A stretch of 64,000 nt of DNA, from the NCBI GenBank assembly GCA_032250905.1, contig JAVVEQ010000001.1:1-64000 (forward strand). Reading direction: 5' to 3'. A program made the position numbers and the translations under genes. The DNA is from Desulfotignum sp032250905. Its GTDB lineage: Bacteria > Desulfobacterota > Desulfobacteria > Desulfobacterales > Desulfobacteraceae. Shown here piece after piece: positions 9,017-17,658 of this stretch. The notes under the pieces were generated by a model, which did not search any database, was not told the DNA's origin, and saw only the letters and a list, made by a program, of their open reading frames with translations. Positions within the stretch are counted from its first letter, which is position 1. Each line of letters starts with the position of its first letter.

Positions 9017-9370
9017 ATGTCAAAAAAAATTTTAGTCATAGATGATGATCCCAATATCCTGGACTATCTTTCTGCGCTGTTCACAGACAATGGCTATGAT
9101 ACCCAGGTGGCGCACAATGCCGCAAAGGGTCTTGAAAAGGCCCGCCGGTTTCTGCCGGACCTGATCACGCTGGACATTGAGATGCCCGGAGAATGGGGAC
9201 CCCGGTTTTACCGGCAGATGATGCAGGTCAAGGAACTGAAAAATACCCCGGTCATCGTTATTTCAGGCCTGTCGGGAAATGAACATGCCATTCCCAAGGC
9301 CATAGCTGCAGTGAAAAAACCCTTTGACAGGGAAGAGCTGCTCCGCATTGTAAAAGAAGCCATCGGTTGA
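9017..9370 (+). CDS. rrf1: Rrf1-like single-domain response regulator
   Basis: 117 aa, a CheY-like receiver with nothing else. Acidic pocket DDD near residues 9-11, phospho-acceptor Asp in LITLDIEMPGEW, Ser in VIVISGLS and the conserved Lys in AVKKPFD are all present. There is no DNA-binding domain, so it must act by protein contact or phosphotransfer. Position downstream of hmcF and upstream of an rrf2-family gene mirrors the Desulfovibrio hmc operon, where rrf1 encodes a response regulator; the symbol rests on that synteny. A probable partner is the histidine kinase encoded next. Confidence 0.8.
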   Translation: MSKKILVIDDDPNILDYLSALFTDNGYDTQVAHNAAKGLEKARRFLPDLITLDIEMPGEWGPRFYRQMMQVKELKNTPVIVISGLSGNEHAIPKAIAAVKKPFDREELLRIVKEAIG

Positions 9371-9419
9371 TGGAACCCCTGAACCAGGAACAGGATTAAA
9401 ACAAGGAAAGCAGCGTGTC

Positions 9420-10916
9420 ATGGCTGAAACCGTGTTATTGATGGACAGCGACCGGGAACATGGAGAAGCGATCCGAACCTATCTTCAGCGGCACCAGTAC
9501 GACGTTACGGTGGCGGGTGACGCGCAGGAGATTCTGGAACGGCTTGAAGATCAGAAATGGAACATCCTGCTGGGCGATCCCATGATTGATGAGGCTGCGG
9601 CCGCCGGAAGGATTGCAGATCTCCTTAAGGAAAATGCCACGACCCAGCTGATTGTTTTCGGCACCAGGGACCATGTGGACAGGGCCATGGACCTGTTTGC
9701 AATGGATGCGGTCGCGTATCTGGACCTGCCCATCAACAGCAAGGCCCTGATGCTGGATATGGCCAGAGCCCGGAACCATTCTCTCAAGAACCGGAAAATC
9801 TGCCGGTATGTTCAGCGGCTGACCGATCTCCACACCGCAAGAAACCATTTTCTCCAGCTGTTTGACTCCGTGCCCTGTTTTATTTCGGTCCAGGACAGAA
9901 ATCTTCGGATCACCGCCATCAACAAATGGTTCAAGCAGCATTTCGGCAATTACGTGGGCGGGTATTGCTACCAGATCTACAAGCATCGGTCCTCTCCCTG
10001 CGAAAACTGCCCGGTGATCCAGACATTCGAGGACGGCCGGGTTCACAGTACCGAAGAGGTGGTGACCGCGCTTTCCGGAAGACAGTACCATGTCCTGACA
10101 TACACCGCCCCCATCATGGATGAAAAAGATGAGATCACCCAGGTGATGGAAATCTCCACCAACATCACCCAGATCCGGCAGCTTCAGAATCACCTGACCT
10201 CTCTGGGACTGATGCTCGGATCCATGTCCCATGGGGTAAAAGGAATGCTCACCGCCCTGGACGGCGGTATTTATCAGCTGGAAACCGGTCTGAAAAAGCA
10301 GGATGAGGCGCGTGTCTCAGGGGCGTTCGAACAGGTAAAGCTGATGACCGACAAAATCCGCGATATGGTCCTGGAGATTCTCAATTATGCCAGATCCCGG
10401 CAGATGCAGTATGCACCGGTTCCAGTCGTGGAGATTGTGGAACATGTCATGAAAAGTGTCAGACCTGCCGCGTCGAAAAACAATGTTTTGTGCGAGGTGT
10501 TTCTGCCGGATTCACCGGGCATCATGGAAATCGACTCCGTTTGGATGGAATCCGCTCTTGTGAACTTTCTGGAGAACGCGGTGGATGCCTGTGCCTATGA
10601 TCACGAAAAGTCTGTTCACCGTGTATCATTGACGGTAACCATTGAGCCGGAAGAGATCATATGCTTTTGCATACAGGACAACGGCATCGGCATGGACCAG
10701 GAAACCCGGGAAAAGATGTTCACTCTTTTTTTTACTTCAAAAGGCTCCCGGGGAACGGGCCTCGGACTTTTCATCGCCCACCGGGTGATCCAGCAGCACG
10801 GAGGCACGGTTCACGTGACCTCCGCCCTGAATCAGGGCACAGAACTGACTATCCGCCTGCCACGAAAACCCCCCGGCAGTGTCTGCGAGAATGGCGTCAG
10901 CCCGCTGACGCCATAA
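9420..10916 (+). CDS. Hybrid histidine kinase: receiver-like domain, PAS, HisKA-like, HATPase
   Basis: 498 aa, soluble. Residues 1-120 form a receiver-like domain (DSDREHGEAIRTYLQRH; candidate phospho-acceptor in ILLGDPMID, not a textbook match). A PAS segment follows (LFDSVPCFISVQDRNLRI) that carries a CENCP cysteine pair, possibly redox or metal responsive. The phospho-acceptor His is in SMSHGVKGML. The ATPase domain has the N box (NFLENAVDACA), G1 (DNGIGMD), and F/G2 boxes (LFFTSKGSRGTGLGLFIAHR). Gene position between rrf1 and rrf2 suggests it phosphorylates the Rrf1-like receiver and controls hmc in response to redox state. Confidence 0.88.
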   Translation: MAETVLLMDSDREHGEAIRTYLQRHQYDVTVAGDAQEILERLEDQKWNILLGDPMIDEAAAAGRIADLLKENATTQLIVFGTRDHVDRAMDLFAMDAVAYLDLPINSKALMLDMARARNHSLKNRKICRYVQRLTDLHTARNHFLQLFDSVPCFISVQDRNLRITAINKWFKQHFGNYVGGYCYQIYKHRSSPCENCPVIQTFEDGRVHSTEEVVTALSGRQYHVLTYTAPIMDEKDEITQVMEISTNITQIRQLQNHLTSLGLMLGSMSHGVKGMLTALDGGIYQLETGLKKQDEARVSGAFEQVKLMTDKIRDMVLEILNYARSRQMQYAPVPVVEIVEHVMKSVRPAASKNNVLCEVFLPDSPGIMEIDSVWMESALVNFLENAVDACAYDHEKSVHRVSLTVTIEPEEIICFCIQDNGIGMDQETREKMFTLFFTSKGSRGTGLGLFIAHRVIQQHGGTVHVTSALNQGTELTIRLPRKPPGSVCENGVSPLTP

Positions 10917-10989
10917 CTGGGAAGGCCGTGGCTGGCCCGCACAGGACAAATTGATTTTGCCATTTTAAAAACAAGGGTAAGACGTCGGG

Positions 10990-11436
10990 ATGAGACTCAC
11001 CACCAAAAGCCGGTACGGAACCCGTCTGATCATTGATCTGGCCATTTATGGCAAAAAAAAACCGGTGCCTCTCAGTGAGGTCGCCCGGAGACAGAACATC
11101 TCGGTCAAATATCTGGAACAGCTGGTCCGGAAACTCAAGCAGGCCGGGATGATCAAAAGCCAGCGCGGGCCTTACGGCGGTCACACCCTGGCCAAACCCC
11201 CATCTGACATCACTGTGGGAGATATCGTGCGCACTCTGGAAGAAAACACCGCCATTACCGATTGTGCGGAGACAGACACCCGGCAGTGCGGTATCTGCAA
11301 CCAGGCGGGGGACTGTCTTTCCCGATGGGTATGGGTAGAGGCCAGCAAAGCGATGTTCCTGTGCCTGGACAGCATCACGGTTGCCCGGCTGCTGCAGGAT
11401 CCCCCGGACGGGCAAATGGACGACATCACCCCATAG
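10990..11436 (+). CDS. rrf2: Rrf2-family transcriptional regulator, probable hmc repressor
   Basis: 148 aa. An N-terminal winged helix (MRLTTKSRYGTRLIIDLA, recognition region VSVKYLEQLVRKL-like, then RGPYGGHTLAKP) is typical of Rrf2. Cysteines in CAETDTRQCGICNQ and GDC form a set suitable for an Fe-S cluster, as in IscR and NsrR, so the DNA binding is probably redox controlled. In Desulfovibrio Rrf2 represses the hmc operon that it ends, and this gene closes the equivalent operon here. It has an AAGGG ribosome site some bases upstream. The family assignment is firm; the target is inferred from position. Confidence 0.9.
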   Translation: MRLTTKSRYGTRLIIDLAIYGKKKPVPLSEVARRQNISVKYLEQLVRKLKQAGMIKSQRGPYGGHTLAKPPSDITVGDIVRTLEENTAITDCAETDTRQCGICNQAGDCLSRWVWVEASKAMFLCLDSITVARLLQDPPDGQMDDITP

Positions 11437-11458
11437 CCGATCCACAGACCTGTCTCAC

Positions 11459-12868
11459 TCACTGAAAAGGGCTCATGTCCTCTTTCTGAAGGGGGATATC
11501 CCATTTTTTCATCAATTTCCACACCAGAGTCCGGCTTTTGCCGATACGGCGGCCCACCTCCGCCTTGTTCCAATGACATTGATCCAGCAGTTCCATCAGG
11601 GTCTCCCGGGTCAGGTTTTGGGTGGCCGGTTTCGGAGGTGCTGCCGGAGCGGATACCGGTTTGCGGGTGCCGGCAGCATTCTGGATTTCAGACGGCAGAT
11701 CGGTTTCTGAAATATAATCGGCTGCACAGACCACAAATGCATGCTCAATGGCATTTTCGAGTTCCCGGACATTGCCGGGCCATGTTTGGGCGATCAACCG
11801 TTTCATGGCACCGGGCGACATCCCTTTGATCGATTTTTTTTCCCGTTTTCCGGTTTTGCGGATAAAATGCTCGGTCAGCAGGGGGATGTCTTCTTTCCGG
11901 TCTCTGAGCGGTGGAATCTGAATGGTGAACACCTTGAGCCGGTAGAACAGATCCTCCCGAAAGGCTCCCTGCCGTGTGAGGTCGGTCAGATCCTTGTTGG
12001 TGGCCGCAATGATCCGGATATCAATTTTACGCTTTTTTGTATCCCCCACCCGTTCAATCTCCCGTTCCTGAAGCACCCGCAGCAGTTTCACCTGCATATA
12101 CGGGGTCAATTCCCCGATTTCATCCAGAAAAACGGTGCCGGTATCCGCCTGTTCAAAACGGCCCACATGATCCTTGTGTGCTCCGGTAAACGCCCCTTTG
12201 ACATGACCGAACAGCTCACTTTCCAGGAGGGTTTCGGACAGGGCCGAACAGTTGACCGTCACCAGAGGACGCTGATTTTCCGAGGTGTTGTAGTGAATCG
12301 CTTTGGCCACCAGTTCCTTGCCGGTACCGCTTTCTCCCTGAATCAGCACCGTGGCCCGGCTGTCTGCAGCGGCACGAATGGCTTCAAACACTTTGTGCAT
12401 AACCGGACTTTTGCCGATAATATTTCCCAGCCGAAACGCCTCCTGCAGCTGTCTTCGTGTATCTTCCTCTCTTTTTCTTACCTGGGTCAGCTCGGTCAAA
12501 TCCGTGATGGTTTCAACAATTCCCAGAATCCGTCCCTGTGCATCTTTTGCCAGACGGGCGTTTTTGATTACCGGCACATCATAGCCGTCTTTATGCCGGA
12601 CAAAACATTCCTTGGCTTCGGTTCGGCCATGGCGCATGACCCCGCATTCGTGAATATCTGCCGGGCACTGCTTGCCATAGCACCGGCTGCACTGAAGAAT
12701 GTCGCAGCGCTGTCCAACAGCCTCCAGGGAGGAAAAACCGGATATTTTTTCCATGGCCCGATTCCAGGAAGTGATGATGCCCTGGTCATCCAGGGTGAAC
12801 AGACCTTCGGCCATGGTGTCGATGATCTGATTTAAAAAATGGACGTTCCACAGTTCATGGGTTTTCAC
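11459..12868 (-). CDS. Sigma54-dependent activator: PAS, AAA+, Fis-type HTH
   Basis: 469 aa. PAS domain at about 12-130, with an unusual cysteine-rich insert CDILQCSRCYGKQC that could bind metal or sense redox. The AAA+ domain (about 150-385) has Walker A GESGTGKE, the sigma54-contact loop GAFTGA, and Walker B TVFLDEIGEL, all intact. A C-terminal Fis-like helix-turn-helix follows (CHWNKAEVGRRIGKSRTLVW). It starts with GTG; a GGGAG lies about 13 bases upstream. It is convergent with rrf2, and its stop is only some 20 bases from the rrf2 stop. Its target operon is not evident; it may act elsewhere in the genome. Confidence 0.93.
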   Translation of the reverse strand: MKTHELWNVHFLNQIIDTMAEGLFTLDDQGIITSWNRAMEKISGFSSLEAVGQRCDILQCSRCYGKQCPADIHECGVMRHGRTEAKECFVRHKDGYDVPVIKNARLAKDAQGRILGIVETITDLTELTQVRKREEDTRRQLQEAFRLGNIIGKSPVMHKVFEAIRAAADSRATVLIQGESGTGKELVAKAIHYNTSENQRPLVTVNCSALSETLLESELFGHVKGAFTGAHKDHVGRFEQADTGTVFLDEIGELTPYMQVKLLRVLQEREIERVGDTKKRKIDIRIIAATNKDLTDLTRQGAFREDLFYRLKVFTIQIPPLRDRKEDIPLLTEHFIRKTGKREKKSIKGMSPGAMKRLIAQTWPGNVRELENAIEHAFVVCAADYISETDLPSEIQNAAGTRKPVSAPAAPPKPATQNLTRETLMELLDQCHWNKAEVGRRIGKSRTLVWKLMKKWDIPLQKEDMSPFQ

Positions 12869-12904
12869 AAAAATTCAATCTCCCGCTGCCCGTTGCCTGC
12901 ACCT

Positions 12905-13291
12905 TCAATGATACACCACCCGCTTCCCCAATGGCGCGAAACAGACCATGGCCAGCCTGAAATGCGCCAGTCCAAAAGGAATTCCGATAATGGTCAGGCA
13001 GAGGCTGGCACCGGCCAGGATATGGGATATGGCCAGCCAGATGCCGGCCAGAACAATCCACAGAAAATTGGCCAGTCCTGTGCCAGGCACCCGCCCTTCC
13101 CCCACATCCCTGGCATCCACCAGGTCCTTGCCAAATGGAAACGCCGCAAACCCCGCGATCCGGAACGCGGCCCATCCAAAGGGAATTCCCACCACCGTGA
13201 TGAACAACACTGCGCCGGTTAAAATCCACAGCAGCCAGGCAATAAAACCGCCTCCTATAATAAACCACAAAATATTGAGTATGAGCGTCAT
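12905..13291 (-). CDS. yccF: YccF-family inner membrane protein
   Basis: 128 aa with the internal repeat that defines the family: two copies of a hydrophobic stretch ending in a GIPFG motif (FITVVGIPFGWAAFRIAG and LTIIGIPFGLAHFRLA). About four membrane segments. The start at 13291 is used because GGGAG lies seven bases upstream; the frame continues upstream to 13378 but that part is hydrophilic and not like the family. Function of the family is unknown. It lies ahead of the sigma54 activator on the same strand. Confidence 0.9.
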   Translation of the reverse strand: MTLILNILWFIIGGGFIAWLLWILTGAVLFITVVGIPFGWAAFRIAGFAAFPFGKDLVDARDVGEGRVPGTGLANFLWIVLAGIWLAISHILAGASLCLTIIGIPFGLAHFRLAMVCFAPLGKRVVYH

Positions 13292-13488
13292 CCATATTCT
13301 CCCGGGTATTTTGTATTCATCAGCAGGAAAATTAGCACCCGCCAGATTTTTTGTCAAACACTGGTTCACTGGAGTCATGTCAGGAGAAACCGTACTTTCA
13401 GGTACAAAAAACTTGATTTTGGCCCGGTATCTCTATAGCCTATGTAAACGATAATTTCAGATTGTACGGTTAAGGTTAAGAGGGTGTC

Positions 13489-14601
13489 ATGAAAGTTGAC
13501 GGAAAAGAGATGCGGCCCATCTGGTTTGACCGGGATACCGAAACGGTCCGGGTCATTGACCAGCGGTTTCTGCCCCACCAGTTCATCATCAGGGATTTAA
13601 CTCATGTGGACCAGGTGATTCATGCGATTCAGGAAATGGTGGTGCGAGGGGCCCCTCTCATCGGTGCTACCGGTGCTTTGGGGGTGTATGTGCTTCTGGT
13701 CCAGGAAGGAAACCAGGGCATGAATGATGCCTGGGTTTCCAGGCAATGTGACCGCCTGAAAAACGCCCGCCCCACAGCCACGAACCTGTGCTGGGGGGTC
13801 AACCGGGTTCAGGCGAAGGTAATGGAACAGGCCTCTCATGAATCCCGGATTCAGGCTGCTTTGGATGAATCTTTTGCCATCATGGAAGAAGAAGCGGACA
13901 ACTGCCAAAAAATTGGTGCCCATGGGCTGACATTGATCAAGGAAATTGCCGATCGGAGACCCGGGCAGCCGGTGAATATTCTGACCCATTGCAACGCCGG
14001 ATGGCTGGCCTGCATCGAATACGGCACGGCCACCGCCCCGATTTACACGGCACATGACGCCGGCATTCCGGTTCATGTGTGGGTGGATGAAACAAGGCCT
14101 TTGAACCAGGGGGCGCGCCTAACGGCCTGGGAACTGGGAAAACACGGCATCGCCCACACCGTGATTGCAGACAATGCCGGCGGTCATCTGATGCAGCACG
14201 GCCAGGTGGATCTGGTGATCGTGGGCACGGACCGCACCACCCGGGCCGGGGATGTGGCCAACAAGATCGGTACCTATCTCAAGGCCCTGGCTGCCAGGGA
14301 CAATGACATCCCCTTTTACGTGGCATTGCCTTCCTCCACGTTTGACTGGACCCTCACCGACGGCATCAGCGGTATTCCCATCGAACAACGGAATCCGGAT
14401 GAAATCCGGTATGTTCAGGGATGGCACGATGGTACCATCACACAGGTACTGGTGACGCCCATGGACAGCCCGGCGGCCAACCACGCCTTTGACGTGACAC
14501 CGGCCCGGCTCGTCACCGGACTCATTACGGAAAGAGGGGTGTGTGATGCATCGGAAAGAGCTATCACCGCATTGTACGCGGATCAATTCAAAACAGACTG
14601 A
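13489..14601 (+). CDS. mtnA: MtnA, 5-methylthioribose-1-phosphate isomerase
   Basis: 370 aa, usual length. Converts 5-methylthioribose 1-phosphate into the ribulose form in methionine salvage, or in routes that dispose of 5'-deoxy-nucleosides made by radical SAM enzymes. Family signatures: VRGAPLIGATGALG near residue 50, RPTATNLCWGVNR near 100, ILTHCNAGWLA with the catalytic Cys near 160, VGTDRTTRAGDVANKIGTY with the catalytic Asp near 245, and YVALPSSTFD near 275. It is the first of a forward run with ahbB and a radical SAM gene. GAGGGTGTC precedes the ATG. No other mtn genes are in the window. Confidence 0.95.
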   Translation: MKVDGKEMRPIWFDRDTETVRVIDQRFLPHQFIIRDLTHVDQVIHAIQEMVVRGAPLIGATGALGVYVLLVQEGNQGMNDAWVSRQCDRLKNARPTATNLCWGVNRVQAKVMEQASHESRIQAALDESFAIMEEEADNCQKIGAHGLTLIKEIADRRPGQPVNILTHCNAGWLACIEYGTATAPIYTAHDAGIPVHVWVDETRPLNQGARLTAWELGKHGIAHTVIADNAGGHLMQHGQVDLVIVGTDRTTRAGDVANKIGTYLKALAARDNDIPFYVALPSSTFDWTLTDGISGIPIEQRNPDEIRYVQGWHDGTITQVLVTPMDSPAANHAFDVTPARLVTGLITERGVCDASERAITALYADQFKTD

Positions 14602-14619
14602 CATGCTTTTCAGGTGCCT

Positions 14620-15090
14620 ATGATAACAGATTTAGAAAAAAAAGTGATCGCCCTGCTCCAGACCGATATTCCGGTGGTGAAAAGGCCTTTCCGGCAGATG
14701 GCCGAAAAAATCGGCATCACTGAGGAACAATTTCTGGAAGTGCTGACACGCCTTAACCAGCGGGGCATCATCCGGCGGTTCGGAGCAACGTTGAAGCATC
14801 AGAAATCCGGGTTCAAAGCCAATGCAATGGTGGCATGGAACGTGGATGAAACACGGGTGGAACGGGTGGGCACGTCTATGGCTGAATTTGATGAGATCAC
14901 CCATTGCTACCGCCGCAATCCAGCTCCCGGGTGGCCATACAACCTCTATACCATGGTCCATGCCGCAACAGAAACCGAGTGCCGGGCCCTGGTGGAAAAA
15001 ATTGCCGCCGCCGTGGGAGAATCTGATTATACCCTGCTTTTTTCCAGAAAAGAGCTGAAAAAAACATCCATGAAGTATTTTGAAGACTGA
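14620..15090 (+). CDS. ahbB: AhbB-like siroheme decarboxylase subunit
   Basis: 156 aa Lrp/AsnC-like protein: N-terminal winged helix (LEKKVIALLQTDIPVVKRPF) then a ligand domain carrying HCYRRNPAPGWPYNLYTMVH, the signature of the AhbA/AhbB siroheme decarboxylases. With AhbA it removes two acetate side chains from siroheme to give didecarboxysiroheme in the alternative haem pathway of sulfate reducers. The WPYNLYTM form and the GFKANAMVAW segment suggest AhbB rather than AhbA. The ATG at 14620 follows AGGTG; a GTG at 14614 is possible. No ahbA, ahbC or ahbD lies in the window, although the next gene encodes a radical SAM protein of a different type. Confidence 0.85.
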   Translation: MITDLEKKVIALLQTDIPVVKRPFRQMAEKIGITEEQFLEVLTRLNQRGIIRRFGATLKHQKSGFKANAMVAWNVDETRVERVGTSMAEFDEITHCYRRNPAPGWPYNLYTMVHAATETECRALVEKIAAAVGESDYTLLFSRKELKKTSMKYFED

Positions 15091-15098
15091 TTTTTTTC

Positions 15099-16457
15099 AT
15101 GACGGGTTCCCCCCATGTTCTGTGTGTGAATCCCTGGATTCATGATTTTGCCGCCTTTGATTTCTGGCTGAAACCCCTGGGACTGCTGAGCCTGGCCGGC
15201 ATGCTGCGTCAGGCTGGGTTCCGGGTCAGTTACATTGACTGTCTGGACCGGTTTCATCCTCAGGAAACAGGACCGGTGAAAACCGGGTGGGATGGCCGGG
15301 GACCGTTCCGTAAAACCCCTGTAAAACTCCAGGATGTGTTGCCACCCACAGCCGGCCCCCTGCCCCGGATACGAAAACCATTTTCACGGTACGGAATTCT
15401 GCCGGACTGGTTCAGAAACGATCTGGCATCCCTGGACACTCCGGATCTGATTCTGGTCACCTCCCTGATGACCTACTGGGCATCCGGAGTTACGGAAACC
15501 ATTTCGGTTGTCCGGTCGGTCTTTCCGGATGTCCCGGTGATTCTGGGGGGGAAATACGCCACATTATGTCATGCCCATGCCGCCGCACATTCCGGGGCAG
15601 ACCATGTTGTCTCAGGCCAGGGTGAACCGGTTCTGGAAGAGTTCGTGGAGCGGTTAACCGGTTTTCCCCTTTGCCTGGATATCCGGCCGGATGATCCGCC
15701 TTTTCCCGCCCTGGATCTTTGTTCGAAACTGACCTATGCCCCGGTGCTGACTGCCAGGGGGTGCCCGTATTCCTGTGAATACTGCGCATCCTCCTTTCTG
15801 GAACCCCGGGTGATCCGCCGGTCCCCGGACCGGGTATTTGATGAGATCTGTCACTGGCACCACCGATATGAGATCAAAAACTTCGCATTTTATGATGATG
15901 CCCTGCTGGTGAACGGCCCCGGGCACGCGTATCCATTGATGGAAAAAATTATTGACTCCGGCCTGGACCTGTTCTTCCATACCCCCAATGCCCTGCACAT
16001 CCGGGAAATTACTGTTGAAGCCGCCGATCTCATGTTCAGGGCCGGGTTCAAAACCATTCGCCTGGGCCTTGAAACCGCCGCTTTTTCGAAAAACAGACGT
16101 CATGATATCAAGGTTCGGGCCGACGAGTTTTTCAAAGCGGTCAAGGCCTTGAAAAAAGCCGGGTTTGAACCCGGTCAGATCGGGGCATATCTGCTATGCG
16201 GCCTGCCGGATCAGAACCTGGATGAAGTGGCCGATTCCATGGCATTTGTCAGAAGCGCAGGCATTCTCCCGGTGCTGGCCTATTACAGTCCCATTCCCCA
16301 CACCCCGATGTGGGAAACCGCGATCGACTGCGCCCGGTTCGATATTACCCGCCATCCGGTTTTCACAAATAACAGCCTGTTCCCCTGTGTCAGATCCGAG
16401 AAGGACCGCCGGCGGATTTCCCAATTGAAAAACCAGAGGGTTTCAGATATAGTTTAA
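15099..16457 (+). CDS. Radical SAM protein with N-terminal B12-binding-like domain
   Basis: 452 aa. The N-terminal 190 residues resemble the Rossmann-type cobalamin-binding domain of the large B12-radical SAM group (HVLCVNPWIHDFAAFDFWLKPLGLL-type start, split here by the limits of quotation; later VILGGKYATL). The radical SAM barrel starts with TARGCPYSCEYCASSF, a CX3CX2C [4Fe-4S] site near residue 225. No DXHXXG base-off cobalamin motif is visible. It begins eight bases after ahbB, so co-translation is likely. Substrate unknown; it is not one of the SPASM-type haem synthases AhbC/AhbD by sequence. Confidence 0.85.
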   Translation: MTGSPHVLCVNPWIHDFAAFDFWLKPLGLLSLAGMLRQAGFRVSYIDCLDRFHPQETGPVKTGWDGRGPFRKTPVKLQDVLPPTAGPLPRIRKPFSRYGILPDWFRNDLASLDTPDLILVTSLMTYWASGVTETISVVRSVFPDVPVILGGKYATLCHAHAAAHSGADHVVSGQGEPVLEEFVERLTGFPLCLDIRPDDPPFPALDLCSKLTYAPVLTARGCPYSCEYCASSFLEPRVIRRSPDRVFDEICHWHHRYEIKNFAFYDDALLVNGPGHAYPLMEKIIDSGLDLFFHTPNALHIREITVEAADLMFRAGFKTIRLGLETAAFSKNRRHDIKVRADEFFKAVKALKKAGFEPGQIGAYLLCGLPDQNLDEVADSMAFVRSAGILPVLAYYSPIPHTPMWETAIDCARFDITRHPVFTNNSLFPCVRSEKDRRRISQLKNQRVSDIV

Positions 16458-16510
16458 CCGGATGCACTGGGCACCCTTTTTGGTTTCCCCAATCAAGGAA
16501 ATGAATCATC

Positions 16511-16951
16511 ATGATCGTATTTGATCTGGAATGCATAAACGGCCATGGGTTTGAAGGCTGGTTTCAGAACAAACAAGAGATGGAAACCCAGCAGGAGGAG
16601 GGTCTGCTGCAATGTCCGGTTTGTGATACCACCGCTGTGGTGCAGAAACTGCATCCCATTGCCATCAGGACTTCGGCACCCGCCCGGCATTCTGAAGCAC
16701 ACCAGGCATTACAGGCCAGCCAGGAGGCCATGGCCGAACTGACGGAACGGGTGACGCACTTTGTGGAAAAAAATTTTGAAGATGTGGGGGCATCCTTTGC
16801 CAAAGAAGCATTGAAGATGCACTATGGGGCATCTGAATACCGAAACATTCGGGGAAGCGCCACCCGTGAAGAAGAAAAAACCCTGCAAAAGGAAGGGGTG
16901 CCGGTCCTCAAAATCCCGATTTTTAAAAAACCAGACGAGGAGTTCAATTAA
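16511..16951 (+). CDS. DUF1178 family protein
   Basis: 146 aa. Starts MIVFDLECINGHGFEGWF, the hallmark of DUF1178, followed by a CPVC pair near residue 36 which, with C9, could form a small zinc site. A glutamine/glutamate-rich helix follows. The family is of unknown function. Its stop codon overlaps the start of the next gene by one base (TAATG), so the two are translationally coupled. Confidence 0.9.
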   Translation: MIVFDLECINGHGFEGWFQNKQEMETQQEEGLLQCPVCDTTAVVQKLHPIAIRTSAPARHSEAHQALQASQEAMAELTERVTHFVEKNFEDVGASFAKEALKMHYGASEYRNIRGSATREEEKTLQKEGVPVLKIPIFKKPDEEFN

Positions 16952-17652
16952 TGATACCTGTTCGACGCGTTTTTTTCAGAGTGACCCGTTCTTTTTACAG
17001 TATTGTCATGGTATTGCTCTGTGCTGCCCTTGTTACCGGATGCACGGGATACCGATTCACCATTTTCTTTGACCAGGTGAAAGGGTTAAAAGAAAATGAT
17101 CCAGTGGTCTTTGAAAATACCATCGTGGGGCAGGTGAAAAAAATCACGTATACCCAGGAAGGGAACTTTCTGGTGTCAGTGGAAATTGCCGACAGTTTTT
17201 CAGATTATGCCACAGAAGATTCCCGGTTTTTCATCGGCAATACCCCTGAAAACCCGTCTGCCAGAGCGGTGATCATTGAACAGTCCCAAACCGGAGGCAA
17301 AAAAATTCCCGCCGATACCGTGGTTGAAGGCAGCACGAAATCACCGGCTGAAACTGCGGCAGAGTCTCTGGAAGGCATCTGGCAGACCCTGGGGGAAAAG
17401 ATGAATGATCTGATGACCCAGCTGGAAACCCTTCCTGAAACCGAAGAATACCAGGCCCTGACAGATGCCATGGCAGAACTGGAACAAAAACTGAGAACAT
17501 CGGGGCAGAAAATGAGCGACACCTTGAAAAACGACATCCTTCCCCAGCTGGAAGAAAAGATCAAAGCACTTTCAGACAAACTTCGGGAACAGGGAAAGAA
17601 AAAACAGGCCGAAGAACTGGAAAAAGACTTTGGAAGACTCCAGGATATTTAA
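16951..17652 (+). CDS. MCE/MlaD-domain lipoprotein
   Basis: 233 aa. The N-terminus is basic and hydrophobic and ends in a lipobox, LVTGC, near residue 30, so it is probably a lipoprotein. One MCE domain follows (about 35-130; FDQVKGLKENDPVVFENTIVG-type sequence), then a long alpha-helical and coiled-coil C-terminus with repeated Glu/Lys/Gln. MCE proteins take part in lipid transport between membranes. No permease or ATPase partner is next to it, so its complex cannot be identified here. Last gene of the forward run starting at mtnA. Confidence 0.85.
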   Translation: MIPVRRVFFRVTRSFYSIVMVLLCAALVTGCTGYRFTIFFDQVKGLKENDPVVFENTIVGQVKKITYTQEGNFLVSVEIADSFSDYATEDSRFFIGNTPENPSARAVIIEQSQTGGKKIPADTVVEGSTKSPAETAAESLEGIWQTLGEKMNDLMTQLETLPETEEYQALTDAMAELEQKLRTSGQKMSDTLKNDILPQLEEKIKALSDKLREQGKKKQAEELEKDFGRLQDI

Positions 17653-17658
17653 CCGTTA

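Noticed and set aside
11741..12835. A 364-codon forward frame opposite the first sigma54 activator
   Set aside because: Shadow; composition rich in His, Phe, Gly and Gln, and no family resemblance.
14620..16457. The radical SAM gene after ahbB as ahbC or ahbD
   Set aside because: It has an N-terminal B12-binding-like domain and lacks the C-terminal SPASM-type cysteines expected for AhbC/AhbD.
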